Shown in pieces: positions 10,616 through 21,853 of a stretch of DNA of 64,000 nucleotides. The translations under genes and the position numbers were made by a program. The DNA lies in contig CAWUHX010000145.1 in the NCBI GenBank assembly GCA_963922205.1, positions 806,001 through 870,000 on the forward strand. Reading direction: 5' to 3'. The notes under the pieces were generated by a model. The model made no database searches. It worked only from the letters and a program-made list of their open reading frames with translations, and was not told where the DNA came from. This DNA comes from Romanomermis culicivorax (Eukaryota > Nematoda > Enoplea > Mermithida > Mermithidae). Positions within the stretch are counted from its first letter, which is position 1; every line of letters starts with the position of its first letter.

Positions 10616-11786
10616 ATGTATCTGGCATGGACTATTGTTATTTTGCTCAAATGCCTTCATGTGATGTGCAACGCTGACAGTCCAGCACTGTTTTTCGAGC
10701 TGGCGGAAAAGTATCACATGGTTGTTCCAAATTGCGTCGTGCCAACACTGAGGAGTAAGATCATACATTGCATGAAATGAACTAAATTCTTTTCGCTGGA
10801 GGTTTACAATTTTGTCGCAAAATTTCACGTCCTCATGAACTTGGAGAGTCGGTATTTTTCTCTCTATGAATGTGAACGAATTTGTTTTCTTGAAGAAAAA
10901 CGTTCTGCCATCCACTGGTCCGTCTATACAAAATTAAAACACTAAATCGCATCAGCTCAGCACAAACGTTGAGATCTGTTTAAGCATTTTCTTTCTGTTC
11001 TCCGGCTAAGCTGCATAGCATTGTGATCTGCATCCATTCAATTTTTCCTTCTTAGTCGTCTTATAGTTTACAAGTATTGCCGTTGGCAAGCAGGGGTATC
11101 TTCTTTTTAGAACCAATCACTATCCTGGATAGCGATCAAATATGGGAAGGTTTGACGGAAGAGCAACAAAAACAGGTCAAGACTTGTCATTCATTCCTCG
11201 ACCCTCATTGTTACAATGGCTTCTTCAAGTCCGTCAATAGGGGATATAAACTTTCGTTCGTGGAAAATACTTGCGCAGTATATAGACCCAATTGGGAACC
11301 ATGCTGCAACAACACTGACCCGTTTTTGTGGACTGGACCTTTGAGTGGTAAAACTGCTGTGCATTTATATAAGCTGAAACGCTATGGAATAATTGATGCT
11401 CTTTTTCATGTATATAGCCTACTGTCCACTCTATATGGGCGATTGCACCGGCGTTCGCGTTGTGAACACAGATAGTAGGGAGCCAGATTATGGTACAGCA
11501 ATTCTGGACCACAAGCTGTCAAAGTTTGATGCTATGTGCCCTAATTTCAACGAATATTGCGCATCTTCTGACAAAAAAATCCAGCATGGTGAGCAGTTTA
11601 TAGAATTATGGTGTGAAAAATTCACTTTTCGACTTTTCAGCAATCCGCTATCTTAACCTCTGCTACTCCTTGGCTAGTTACAGTCGTGTGGCAAACTGCA
11701 GCGCCAAATACACTAAGCCCGAACAGTTGAGGAAGTTGGAGGGATGCAAAAAATGTCACAAATACTGCCAACAATTTATTCATTGA
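10616..11786 (+). CDS. Cysteine-rich secreted protein, four exons
   Basis: Exons 10616-10754, 11111-11347, 11418-11588 and 11641-11786 join into an open frame of 693 bp (230 residues) ending in TGA. Introns are 356, 70 and 52 bp, all GT-AG and all phase 1; acceptors read TTTTTAG, TATATAG and TTTTCAG. The start gives a signal peptide (MYLAWTIVILLKCLHVMCNA). The mature part has about 15 cysteines, including a CC pair (EPCCNN), YCPLYMGDC, a terminal GCKKC and a last YC, suggesting a disulfide-rich extracellular fold. I do not recognise the family. Exon 4 and most of exon 3 exist as an inverted decayed copy at 16780-17260, so this is the parental or surviving member of a small gene family. Gene structure is inferred from frame and splice sites; confidence is high because phase, length and stop all agree. 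Confidence 0.8.
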
Positions 11787-12233
11787 TTTCTACATGATTC
11801 TTCATTTTTTATCTAGTTGATAGATTATTGAAAGTTTTTTGATTATGTGGTTTATTATACAGTTTTTTCATTTATGACTTGAGTAAACAGTTATTAGATT
11901 TCCATTTTAAACATGTTTAAACGGAAACTTTGCCTATAAAACGCTTATCATACCTCAGACATCCTGTTACGTCAAATGCATAAAATTTCCGTCACCTCGA
12001 ACAATGTTAAGACCCTGCCATACTTCGTCGGTTAGCCTCGTCCACCGTCGGACAGTGTCGGCTGACAGTCGAACAGAGCTGCTATACTTCCGCAATCTGG
12101 TTGTCCATGGATCGCAATGTCCATCGAGTTGAAATTTGTTATCTGACGCTGTCGGGTACTAAAGAAAATCCTTCGGTATTCTGCATTTATGTAGTATTCC
12201 CCTATCCACGTGGACGGTGCGTCAGAAAAATAA
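11787..12233. other. 3' flank of the cysteine-rich gene
   Basis: Non-coding. The first ~130 bp after the stop are duplicated in inverted form at about 16780-16893, so the duplication unit included the 3' untranslated region. No clear AATAAA polyadenylation signal is visible. The remainder holds nothing recognisable. Confidence 0.5.
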
Positions 12234-12307
12234 CACTCAGTGAGGGGCTCGAATCATCCACCTTCTGCTTACAAGGCAGACGCGCTACCACTTGCGCTAA
12301 CCGAGAC
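12234..12307 (-). tRNA. tRNA-Thr(TGT)-like relic
   Basis: Minus strand. It has a D-arm (GCGC...GCGC around AAGTGGTA), a perfect 5-bp anticodon stem TCTGC/GCAGA around CTTGTAA (anticodon TGT) and a B-box-like ATTCGAGCCC. The acceptor pairs at only about five of seven positions and the T-stem has mismatches. It is probably a tRNA pseudogene or the head of a tRNA-derived SINE rather than a working tRNA. Confidence 0.5.
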
Positions 12308-12799
12308 ACGCGGATGGTTCGAAAGTTGTGGTTGCAGTAATGGTGGTGAGTGCGGGGTATGCTGCATAATGAATAGCCAGGCGCACCACTACAAAGTTTA
12401 AGCCCCGCATCGTTAATCAACACATATAATGAAGCCGGATAGTGTCAGATGCCCTCCTTCATTGCTTCAAGGTCAAAAAAAATTTTATATTATAGTCTTT
12501 TTTTTGCCGAATGAGACTTGGCACCCAGAAAGATGTTCATGCAAATAGTAAACAACCTGCGTATACGGACAGCTTTTCTCGAGTTGACCGTAGCAGCTAC
12601 CCAAACAAACTGAGAAAAAATTTCGGCGTACGACGCAGATTTATTGTTTGCTCACTGATTTCTACGGATTGATTTGCTTCCCGAGGCTCATTTGAAAATC
12701 AATAGACCGTCAGCATCATTATGTTACCTCAGATGCACAATTAAGGCTATAGTCTGTTTTCCTTGTTGTGCTTGTGGATACGGAGTGGAAAGTAAGTAC
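12308..12799. other. Unassigned spacer
   Basis: No gene recognised. If the tRNA-like relic is a SINE head, part of this stretch could belong to that SINE, but no second copy is present in the window to test this. Confidence 0.35.
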
Positions 12800-13378
12800 T
12801 TATTGATATTTTTGGAATTGTCCATCCAAATTAACAAAGTGCCTGGCGTTGACGTCGTGTCAGCAAAAATGCTCAAACATGGTGGAGGGAGCCTCATAGA
12901 CAAACTGACGGATCTTATCAACCTATTTTGGTCGACAGTGAGCGTCTCTGGAAATTGGGGCAATGGAGTCATCATCAAACTCCCGAAGAAAGGCAACCTA
13001 GTGGTCTGCAACAAGTGGAGATGAATTACTCTCCTTTCAGTCACTGGTAAAGTGTTCAGCATCATCCTACTTCAGAAGTTCAGGCAAGCCATGGACAAAA
13101 AGCTCTATAAAGAGCAGGCTGGCTTCAGCTGGGGCTGACCGTGCAATGAACAAATTTTCACCCTGAGAACCATCATTGAGCATAGCCTGGAATACCACAT
13201 TGGCTTCTCTTTAACTTTGTCGACTTCACTAAGGCATTTGAAAGTGTTCACCGAGACTCACTTTGGAGTACAGTTCATTGCAGTTTTCCAGAACCTATAC
13301 CTCGACCCTAGTTGTTGCACTCACATAAAAGTGGCAACATGGGCTATTTTGCCATCAACACAGGCGTGAGACGAAAAG
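12800..13378 (+). pseudogene. Non-LTR (LINE) reverse transcriptase fragment
   Basis: Fragment of a LINE-type reverse transcriptase. The early fingers motif appears as KVPGVDVVSAKMLKHGG, followed by LINLFWSTVSVSGNWGNGVI, then, after a stop, ITLLSVTGKVFSIILLQKF, EQAGFSWG and EQIFTLRTIIEHS, which correspond to the ordered RT blocks seen in RTE/jockey-like LINEs. Several stops and at least one frameshift break it, and it stops before the catalytic YADD block and before any endonuclease. The 5' and 3' ends are missing, as is usual for dead LINE copies. Confidence 0.75.
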
Positions 13379-13424
13379 TATTTCAACGTTCTTCCAAATT
13401 AAGTTGTTCCAACACTAAGAAGTA

Positions 13425-13640
13425 GGACTTGTTGCAGCAAACGAGTCTTTTTGCTTTTGCTGCAATGAGAGAACATTCTATTAATCCTATTCGGTATCTG
13501 TATGCATTGTCTTTGGGTGGAGCCTGGAAATTACAAATTTTTGAATATATAGAGCAACACAGACTACAAAACAAATAAGTATAAGAATAGTACTGATGAG
13601 TCTTACTAGAGAAATGCGATATTCCAGAACTCTCTCTCAA
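13425..13640 (+). repeat. Dispersed repeat R4, copy 3
   Basis: Shares with copy 4 (44330-44640) the run around TTTTGCTGCAATGAGA.AACAT and the following GGAAATTACAAAT. It lies immediately inside the right inverted arm, in direct orientation relative to copies 1 and 4. Confidence 0.55.
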
Positions 13641-13659
13641 AAAGATAATCCCTTTCATT

Positions 13660-14857
13660 GAAAATGATTTTTCAGATTTGAGACTAATGAAAGAAAATTT
13701 GTCATTGATTAATAATTTTTCTGAAGCGAAATTTTTGAATCCAGTCTGCATCTGCAATTTCTTAAGAATGTGTTATATTTGAAAATTGGATGGCCTTTGG
13801 GAGCTCAGACCGTTTTTTTGCCTTCTTTATCCAAGGGGTCAGAGGGAGAAAGTGAAATTGGTAAGAGGAATTGTTGTGCAGGAGAGATAGCCAGGATTCC
13901 ACCTTAACAAAAAAGTTGGAATGACTCCTCACTCAGGAGCGAGAAGTCCGGAACAGAAATCTTATGTGCTCAAGAAAAGCCTGAGTAAAACTAGCCGGAC
14001 AAGGAAACACACTTTTGGACACAAATAAAACAATTTTCTAACTAAATATTTGTTCATAGACTTACCTCCTTGAATCGATCCCTTTCCAAAAGCATCAGGT
14101 CTTACTAATATAGAATCCAGGCGAGTAATGTACAGACAAAATCATAATTATAATATAAAAGACGAGACGCATGAGAATAATGAGAATTCATGCACTAATT
14201 CACAAAAACTATGTTCTGCAGTAAGCATCCTGTTGGGCCAGGTCGAGCATGATCGGACATTCTGGACCTGTGAGCTTCTTCCAAAACGGACTCAAGTGTG
14301 TCAGATTTCATACTACAACAAATGCGGTTATCATAACATCTGATTGTTAGGAAGAAGCAGAGCTTAGTGATCATATTCAACCAGCAGTCTTCTACAAAGT
14401 TGAACTAGTTCGAGCTGATTTCATTATGAAGAAATGAGCTGCTAGTCAAAACGATGGTCAAAACGATGGGTTCAGCGTAACTAGAAGAAAATACCATGAT
14501 TTTTTTGCAAATCTAATCCATATACCAATTAGCTGTGCAATGTGCACATCCAGTGTGATGTAAGTTTTACATTATTTTCAAGTTTCTGCCAGGGATGGTC
14601 AATGTCAGTTGCATACCTGGAACCTAAAAGTGTAGATACCTTTAAAAGATGATATACTACGCAAATGGGAACGTTTCATAGATTGCTAACAAGGCTGTCA
14701 TAAAAATTTAGAATACAATTTAGCTGAAAATTTCTTATCAGCAAAATTTGTCAATTTGTGTATGGAGATTAGTTAGATTTTGAAACTTCTACATAGATTT
14801 CAACTTGAGAATTCTATAAAATAATTGCAAGATTTTGCTCATCACCCCAGGAAAATC
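13660..14857. repeat. Inverted repeat arm IR-A, right copy
   Basis: Reverse-complement partner of 6514-7690 and better preserved at its outer end. Beyond 14857 the sequence continues into a module (to about 15500) that is also repeated at 45640-46570, so the left arm probably also continued before the LTR element interrupted it. Confidence 0.8.
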
Positions 14858-15302
14858 TCATAAGAAAATGAAAAATATGAAGCCTTAGAATATCGGTCTG
14901 TGTGAAACAGCTTTCTTTCCTGTGGGAAGCTCTGTCCACAAAATGACTTAATTCTCAGAACATTCACTGAATTATTATGCCAGAAAATCACAGGAATTCC
15001 GATACTTAGGACAGTCCTCCAGAGAAGGTTTGAATTTTTGCTATTTTCTCTTTTGTGCCATGCTTTTTACTATTTAACGGCTTGTTTCAGCTGCATCCTG
15101 TCCTCCGGCCAGAAATAGTCTTTTTATATTGCTAATGTTGACTGAATTTCCTTTCAGCATCAGAAGTTGAGAGCAGTTGAGAGCGTGAATTCATCAACTT
15201 CAGAAATGATTACTCCTAAAACGACGTTCAAAATCGACTTCAAAACCTCAATGAAAAACATTCATGAAAACAAAAGAGGAAAATTTATTTATCCGATGCA
15301 AC
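14858..15302. repeat. Module shared with 46000-46370
   Basis: Direct-orientation similarity with about 46000-46370, for example CATGTTTCAGCTGCATC-type and TTTTTATATNGCTNATGTTGACT-type landmarks. No intact ORF in this stretch. The module continues into the small minus-strand ORF at 15303-15520, so it may be intronic sequence of a duplicated gene. Confidence 0.6.
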
Positions 15303-15520
15303 TTATTTAACTTCTGCATTTTGACAATCGCCATACTTGTTTGTCACATAAACATGTAACCTGACCTCTCCGAGTGATGACCTACTCTCTACATGAAAGT
15401 TGCATCCTGAAGTGTCAGGTTTCATTTTCCTCTTTTTTGTTTTTCCTGCGCAGAATGAATGCTGTTCAGACCCTAGCCTGAACTGTTTTCTTAATTTCAA
15501 TTGAGTTTCAGCATGAATTC
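15303..15520 (-). pseudogene. Possible terminal exon of an unidentified minus-strand gene
   Basis: A minus-strand open stretch ending in TAA at 15305-15303, about 70 codons, with a Lys/Arg-rich start and an end containing CNFHVESRSSLGEV and VYVTNKYGDC. A related sequence occurs at about 46375-46560 with matching residues at several positions but an internal stop. Conservation of a terminal coding-like stretch between two copies suggests an exon of a duplicated gene. No upstream exon, start codon or family was recognised, so it is listed as a broken or partial gene. Confidence 0.3.
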
Positions 15521-15944
15521 GATAAATTATTTATGGACTACAGTATACTATTTTAAAATTAATAAATTCAAAAAAATGCATTTAAACTACGATGACAAAT
15601 TCGAAATCAAAAATTTTTAATAAATTTCCCATGGAACACAAAAATGTTATCCGATTTCTATAATTTTGGTGTCTAAAAATGGCGCAAAAGAATTCACAAA
15701 AAATCACTGTCATCCACATTTGAATCTATCTTATAAATGTAACAATCAATAATTGGTGACTACCCTTTCAGACACTATGAGATCCAGATCTGTATCATAG
15801 GCCGATTCAGGACATATGCCAATTTGTTCCTTTAGCTGCTGTTGTCAAAGTAAGTCCAGCTTTCAACTCAATTTTGTCATTTTAAGACACGACTTATGAG
15901 AAGTCTGACCATGTATTGTATTGACCCAATGAATTAAAAATTAA
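15521..15944. other. Unassigned spacer
   Basis: About 420 bp of AT-rich sequence with no recognisable gene or repeat. Confidence 0.4.
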
Positions 15945-16312
15945 TCATACCTCAAAAAAAGACAAATTAGGTAGTTAGGTGCACTGAACTTTACTGTAAC
16001 ATTCATTCAGCTTGAAAATCAAAATTTGCATGGCTACAATGCTCCATTTTTAGGGAATTTTCCTTTTTTTGACATTTCAACGGATTCTACATGAGTGGAT
16101 TTAATTCAGCTCAAGAAACATTCCTTTCAACTAATCTTGCTGTTGCACAGGTTACACCTTCTATAGAAGTTCAAAGCAACAAAAAAATGAAAAAAGAAAA
16201 AATAAAAATAATGTGCACCACTGATCCCCTTGAAATATACCCTTGACAAGAAAGTAATGTCCATATACTTGACTACATTTTCAAAGTTTTATTACATTTG
16301 AGTGAAGTATGA
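15945..16312. mobile_element. TTAA-flanked MITE candidate
   Basis: Left end TCATACCTCAAAAAA preceded by TTAA, right end ...GTGAAGTATGA followed by TTAA. The ends match the termini of the 3.64-kb transposon at 52125-55766 for the first ~15 bp (one mismatch on the right). About 368 bp, no ORF: a possible non-autonomous derivative mobilised by the same transposase. The interior does not resemble the larger element. Confidence 0.4.
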
Positions 16313-16779
16313 TTAATCATCAAAATAAGCCCCATTACTACCAGTCACAATTTGCTATTTCGCAGGTAGCTGTGCAATGTCTGAATGATAAAAAGCTTTT
16401 GTCTTTGAATCAAAAAAAGTTCTGGACAAACGTTTCAACCTGGTCCTTGTTTACAAGTTCCATTCTGCACAAATAATAATCTGATGATGCAATGCCTGGA
16501 GAATATGGTGGATGGGGTAACAACTTCCAATTTGATTCCTGGATGTCTACCTGAACAGTGGTAGCAGTATGTGGATGGGAATTTTGTGGAGCAGAAGTAC
16601 TCCTTTGCAGTATACCAAATCAGGCTGTTTTTGAATCGAGGCATTTTTCACAAAATCAAGCTGGCCTTCACAGACCTTTGTTCGAGATGACGGGAATTTT
16701 ATGCCTTATCTAGTGCCACATGTCTTTCTGGGCTTCATACTCATTCCATACACAAAGTTTTTTTTTAACAACGTAAATA
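16313..16779. other. Unassigned spacer
   Basis: No gene or repeat recognised apart from short fortuitous ORFs. Confidence 0.4.
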
Positions 16780-17260
16780 GAAATTGTTAATTGTTTACTC
16801 AAGTAATAAATGAAAAAAGTGTATAATAAACTACATGATCAAAAAACTTTCAATAATCTATCAACTAGATAAAAAATGAAGAATCATGTGGAAATCAATG
16901 AATGAATTGTTGGCAGTATTTGTGACATTTTTTGCATCCCTCTAACTTTCTCAGCTGTTCGGGCCTATTGTATTTGGCACTGCAGTTGGCCATGCGACCG
17001 TAATCAGCCAAGGAGTAGCAGAGGTTGAGATAGTGGATTGCTAAAAAGCCGAAGAGTGACTTTTAGCCATAATTCTATAAGCTGCTCACCATGCTGGATT
17101 ATTTTGCCAGGCAGTGAGCGATATTCGGTGAAATTAGGACACATGATATCAAACTTTGACAAGTTGTCGCATAGAACTGGATCACTCTAATCCGACATCC
17201 AAACATCTGTTTTTACAACACAAACCCCGGTGAAATCGACCATAGTGGACAATAGGATTT
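16780..17260 (-). pseudogene. Inverted decayed copy of the cysteine-rich gene 3' end
   Basis: Reverse-complement copy of the 3' part of the gene at 10616-11786. The exon 4 copy (17040-16895) has exactly the parental 146 bp, with acceptor TTTTTAG, and ends in the same TGA. The intron copy (17089-17041) is 49 bp against 52. The exon 3 copy (17090 to about 17260) has a TAG stop, loss of several conserved cysteines and a destroyed acceptor. About 115 bp of 3' flank are also copied. It is truncated on its 5' side where the FoldBack-like arm starts at 17278. Exons 1 and 2 are absent. Confidence 0.8.
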
Positions 17261-17277
17261 ACATAAGTGCATCGATT

Positions 17278-19725
17278 ATCATAGATGGTGCGCTAGCGTC
17301 AACCTGTAATATACTCGGTCCCCTAAAAACTGACTAACCTCTTCTAGAGAAAAAACCGTTATAGATTGAGACATGAGGATTATTGCATAATATCCGCCAT
17401 ATGGGCAAACATTGGGGTGGCAAAGGTCGTTGGGGCTCTATAATCAGATGGTGCTCGGTGGGGTGCCAAAAACGTGCAGAAATCGGCCTTTTTTAGGACC
17501 ATTAGTTGCAGCAGGTTCCTCAATAGGTATGTATTCCTGGACCTTAATACTCTTACCCATGCATCTATGAAGTGTCCACTCGAAATGTTCTTTTTATTTC
17601 TGGAAAATATTGATTTGGTAAAATTATATGAGTGACCAAAGTTCGAGAAAATCCGCTTTGTTTGGGTTCAAAAAAATCTTTTTTTGTGAAACAGATGTAG
17701 TGTTATCAGATTATCCTGTGTGTAAAACAGAAACGGTTTTCGACTAATGGGAATTCAATGGATGCGGTCATATTACAGAAAAAATAATCCCGGATGTAAA
17801 CAAGTGTATTTTTGTGATTTTTTGGTGAAAAGATTTTCCGACTGGGGGTAATTCAATATATGCGGTCACTTTACACAAAAAATTATTCCACGTGTAAAAA
17901 ACAATTTTCGTGGTTTTAATGATTGTGGCCCACTAAAAAGAAGTAGACCAGTTTAATGGAAAGTGCCCCGATGGGGCAGAAAAAAGAAGAATATACTTGC
18001 TTGAATAGTTGCCAAGCTAGAAAAAGAAGTGGACTAGAAGTTTTTGAGAACTTGAGTTGAAGTTGGAAAAATCTACTTTTGTAATATTGAATTTTTATTC
18101 TTTCTCATTAAAAAATATTTCATGTCCATGAAAAAGTATATTCTGTAGCTGAGTGCATCAGCACACCTGCCAACCATTGATGCACACAGGGTAGTGGAGT
18201 AAACCCTTCCACTGAGACTGTTGATACACCCAGCTGGCCTCTGGAACTCAATTGGCTACGTCTGGACTTTTTCAAAATCTAAAAACACATGAAAAAACAG
18301 GTTTTTCGACAAGAATCAGAAAAAATTGAACATTTTTTAGCAAATCCATTTTTTTGCTTTTCAACTCTACCTCTCGAAAATTTTTTCCATACATCTCTAC
18401 TTTCAATCATACATGAGCAGCTGTGAAATTGGGGGGAAAGATGTTTACAGAAGAAGTGGATCCTGGTTTTTTGAGACAAAAATACTAAAAATACTAAATT
18501 TTTTCATACAGGAAAAGACTTCCAATTTCAAAACTCTGATTCCCCCATACCACCCCCGCACATGTATGCTTCCAACTGCACTGAGCTTTAACAGATGAGG
18601 AAAAATCTGAAATTCAAAAATAAGATTGACTTGAAACATTGCCTTACAAATATGGCATTTTCATTCAACAGGCGCTGTACTTTTTGTTCAATGTGACATA
18701 CAATCCAATGCAGAGATTGATCAAGAAGGACTATAATGCATTAAGATTTCATGCCATAGAGCAGAGCAAGGTTGTCCATCACATTAACAGAAACAGAGAT
18801 GAGTAATTAGCGAATAGTTGTTTCATATGTGGGTGCCTGATACAATTTTGTTTCATGTAAAATCAACGACGCATCCGTTTAGAAACATAAGTTTGGCTTA
18901 ATTGTGTCAAACCAGCGTGCGCATGGCTGAATCAAAATCTTTATAAAGGCATTTTTTGTATGCTTTATCATGTTGCCATGTTTGCATTTACTGTTGCCCA
19001 GGTATTTTGCATAGCCAACCTGAGGACTTGAACATTGGAGCATACAAATGTTCTACGCATATAATATCTGGTTAGAAATTCGGGTAATCCGGTCACCCGA
19101 AAACCTAGGTAGCACACAGGTTTCGTTTTTGAAACTGAACTGGGTAGGTATACCCAGGCACCCAAAATACCTAAATACTCAGTATGAAACACGGCTGATG
19201 ATCAGCAATTCAATCCAGACGTTTAGATTATTCGCAGATTGGATTAGTGAAATCAATCATTGGATTTTTAGAGTGCTTCATGACGCGTTTTCAATCACAG
19301 GCATAAGTTGGAAAGAACGAAATCAAAATGACTATGATATATCAGTCACTCACTATTTTTCAGCTAGAGTTAGAGGCATATACTCGGATCAGTCCGGACT
19401 TAAGATTCTTTATTGCTATTGCTTTAGAATTTCTCTTTATTTGAGTGAAGTTAATCATTAGCTTGCATATAATTTTCATTCAGAAAAAATTTCGCTGTGA
19501 TTTATACAATGCTATGGGAGGACAAAATGCATGAAGCTGCAGAATATTCTTTTCCACAGACATGAAATATTTTTTAATGAAAAAGAATAAAAGTACAATA
19601 TTACAAGAGTGTATTTTTCAGACTTTAACTCAACTTCTCAAGAATCTAGTTCAATCCTTTTTTATCTTGGCAAATATCCAAGCAAGTATATTCTTCTTTC
19701 TTCTGCCCCATAGGGGCATTATCTA
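17278..19725. mobile_element. FoldBack-like element, solo diverged arm
   Basis: Begins ATCATAGATGGTGCGC, matching the outer ends of the large inverted structure at 49158-61615, and follows the same order: conserved terminus, about two copies of the ~97-bp subterminal unit (about 17735-17930), then a ~1.8-kb unit with inverted ends (around the palindrome TGCCCCGATGGGGCA at about 17970 and its partner near 19710). It is clearly more diverged than the other two arms. No oppositely oriented partner is nearby, so it is a solo arm. Confidence 0.65.
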
Positions 19726-19741
19726 GACACGTATTGTTCAG

Positions 19742-19950
19742 ACATGCACGGCAAGAATTTTCCAGGGTGGAGGGTCCATGGACTTTTTTCCTTGGGGGTA
19801 GGGGGGTGGGTGAGCAAATACACAAAAATCATGGAAAAAGCTGTCGTAAAAAGTTCAGGTAGGGGTGGTGTTTGACGATTTTTTGGCCGGGGGGGTGGCC
19901 AGGGTCTCAGATATGGGGGTTTGCCCCCCCCCACCCCCCAATGTGCATGT
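19742..19950. mobile_element. MITE family M1, better-preserved copy
   Basis: Begins ACATGCAC and ends GTGCATGT, short inverted termini; G/C-rich runs near the right end (a C7-C9 tract). A diverged copy lies at 8722-8945, and an isolated right-end-like CCCCAATGTGCATGTATG occurs at about 61987. No coding capacity. Confidence 0.55.
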
Positions 19951-21853
19951 ATGGTATTGTTGACAATGTGGGAAGTTAACAACATGAAGTTTCAAATGTT
20001 CCAGACGGCTACATTCCATTAAGCGAGAGAGGGCATAATTTTCACCAAAATTCGCATCGTTGATACCTGTGCTGACTAACTACGGCTGACGTTGACATGC
20101 TAAAATCACATTTAATTGAGCAAATGTAGATAGATCTAAACCTATGATAAATAAAATTGTTTTTCTATATCTTGATTATTAGAAGTCGTATGTTCGAGAT
20201 GTCCTTCAGGCTGCGCGGTGCATAATCTATTCCAAGATTATCTATTTTTAGAATGAATCATGTAAACATTGACTATGAGAAGTTATGTATAGAAGTGTAA
20301 CCGTTGAGTTTCATATTGTCCTCATCGGCGGTTCAAAATGGAGGGTTTCTTTTTCAATCTCGCAAGTGAGTTGGCTTGTTCAATTGAGTACCTTGAAGAC
20401 GGAATGTGAACTGATTTCCGTAAGCGTATTTGCCGTCCAAATCTAAGGATCGGTGTATGTGATCATAAAATCAGGCAGGATTCGTTCAGACACAAACTTT
20501 TTGTAACTTCGTCAATCATAGAGAAGATACAAACTTAGGCTGTGTTTTGGATTGTGGCCAACTCTGATGTCTAGCCGACTATGCCGGGGGTGTTCGAGCA
20601 TGTCGACTTTAGAAAAAATTAGACTGTTACGTTTTTGACATATAAGTCCACTAAATGAGCTGGAAGAAAAGTAAAAATGAACATATGTTAGCCATTTATT
20701 TTGATTCGACATTTAGGCATTAGGGAACCGAAAAAATTGGGCCATTTTCATGATTTTCAAGAGAAACAAGTGTGCATATATATACCAAATGATTTGGAAA
20801 CTGTCTATTACCTGTTGTTTTCCCGCAGATTTTTTCCTAAAATTTCTATATGCACTTCTTCCTTTGATCATATACTTCTCACTTTTATCATTCTTATTTT
20901 TTAGTTTTCTGAGTCTGGTTCATAAATGGGGTCCGAACCTGGATCCTGCTCCACGCAGGGATCCGCCCGGATCCAGGGGTGATAGAATTTTGTACTGAAT
21001 CAAACCGGACCCTGAAATTTATGGCTGAAACCTGAAGTCAGCTCGGCCAGCTCCAAATCCAAGCACAGATCCAGATCCGGTGGGTGAGCTATGAGCTGGC
21101 TATGAATCTCAGCAGATTGGTCTGGATGTACCATTAGAGCCTAGTTATAGATGCAGCTCTGAATCGGGTGAATGATGTAGGTAATCGTTTTACGCCTTTC
21201 CTAATTGCAAAAGTTTCTAGTTTTGTTCACAGACAGGTCTGGATCCTGAACCATAATACGATATGATGCTCGCAGTTCTTGAACTAATGATAAATATAAT
21301 GAATGATATAAGGTCATCAGAATGACCAGAGCGACTACTGTACTGGTGTTACATTTCAATTAAAGGTTAAAAATCGCATTAACTAAATATATCAGAATCA
21401 TTGAAAAAACTTAAAAACACCATTAAAGCATCTAAAAGCCTTTTTAAGTGAAAAAACGAATGGGGGGAGGTGAAAAATGACAGTTATGGAGTTTAGGAAA
21501 GGGGGAAGATTTCCTGAAATAAAATCAAATAATTTGAGTGGAAACAAGGTAGAGAAGTTTTTCTTCGTAATTTACATATTTGTAATCATGTTACGGGCAA
21601 ATCAATGATTACGAATATGACGCTGGTATTTCGTGTCATCAAATTTATTGACTATAAAGGATTGAATGTGTATTGTGTCATGGCCAATATTGTTGGTGCT
21701 TTTCCCGATCGTTGCAATTTTTGGCTCAAAAATTTGTATTTGATCACGGCAACATGTTCCTGGAGCTATTAGGTGGACACAATACCAAGGTCTTATGAAA
21801 CGTGTTGTGATACTGTACATAGTCACTTTCTGTTAATATTTTTACTTTTCAGT
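19951..21853. other. Gene-free stretch with GGATCC-rich patch
   Basis: No gene recognised. Between about 20935 and 21250 there is a GC-richer patch with repeated GGATCC/GATCCNG words and GAGCTNGGCT-like words, perhaps an old simple-repeat-like element. The remainder is ordinary AT-rich sequence. Confidence 0.4.
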
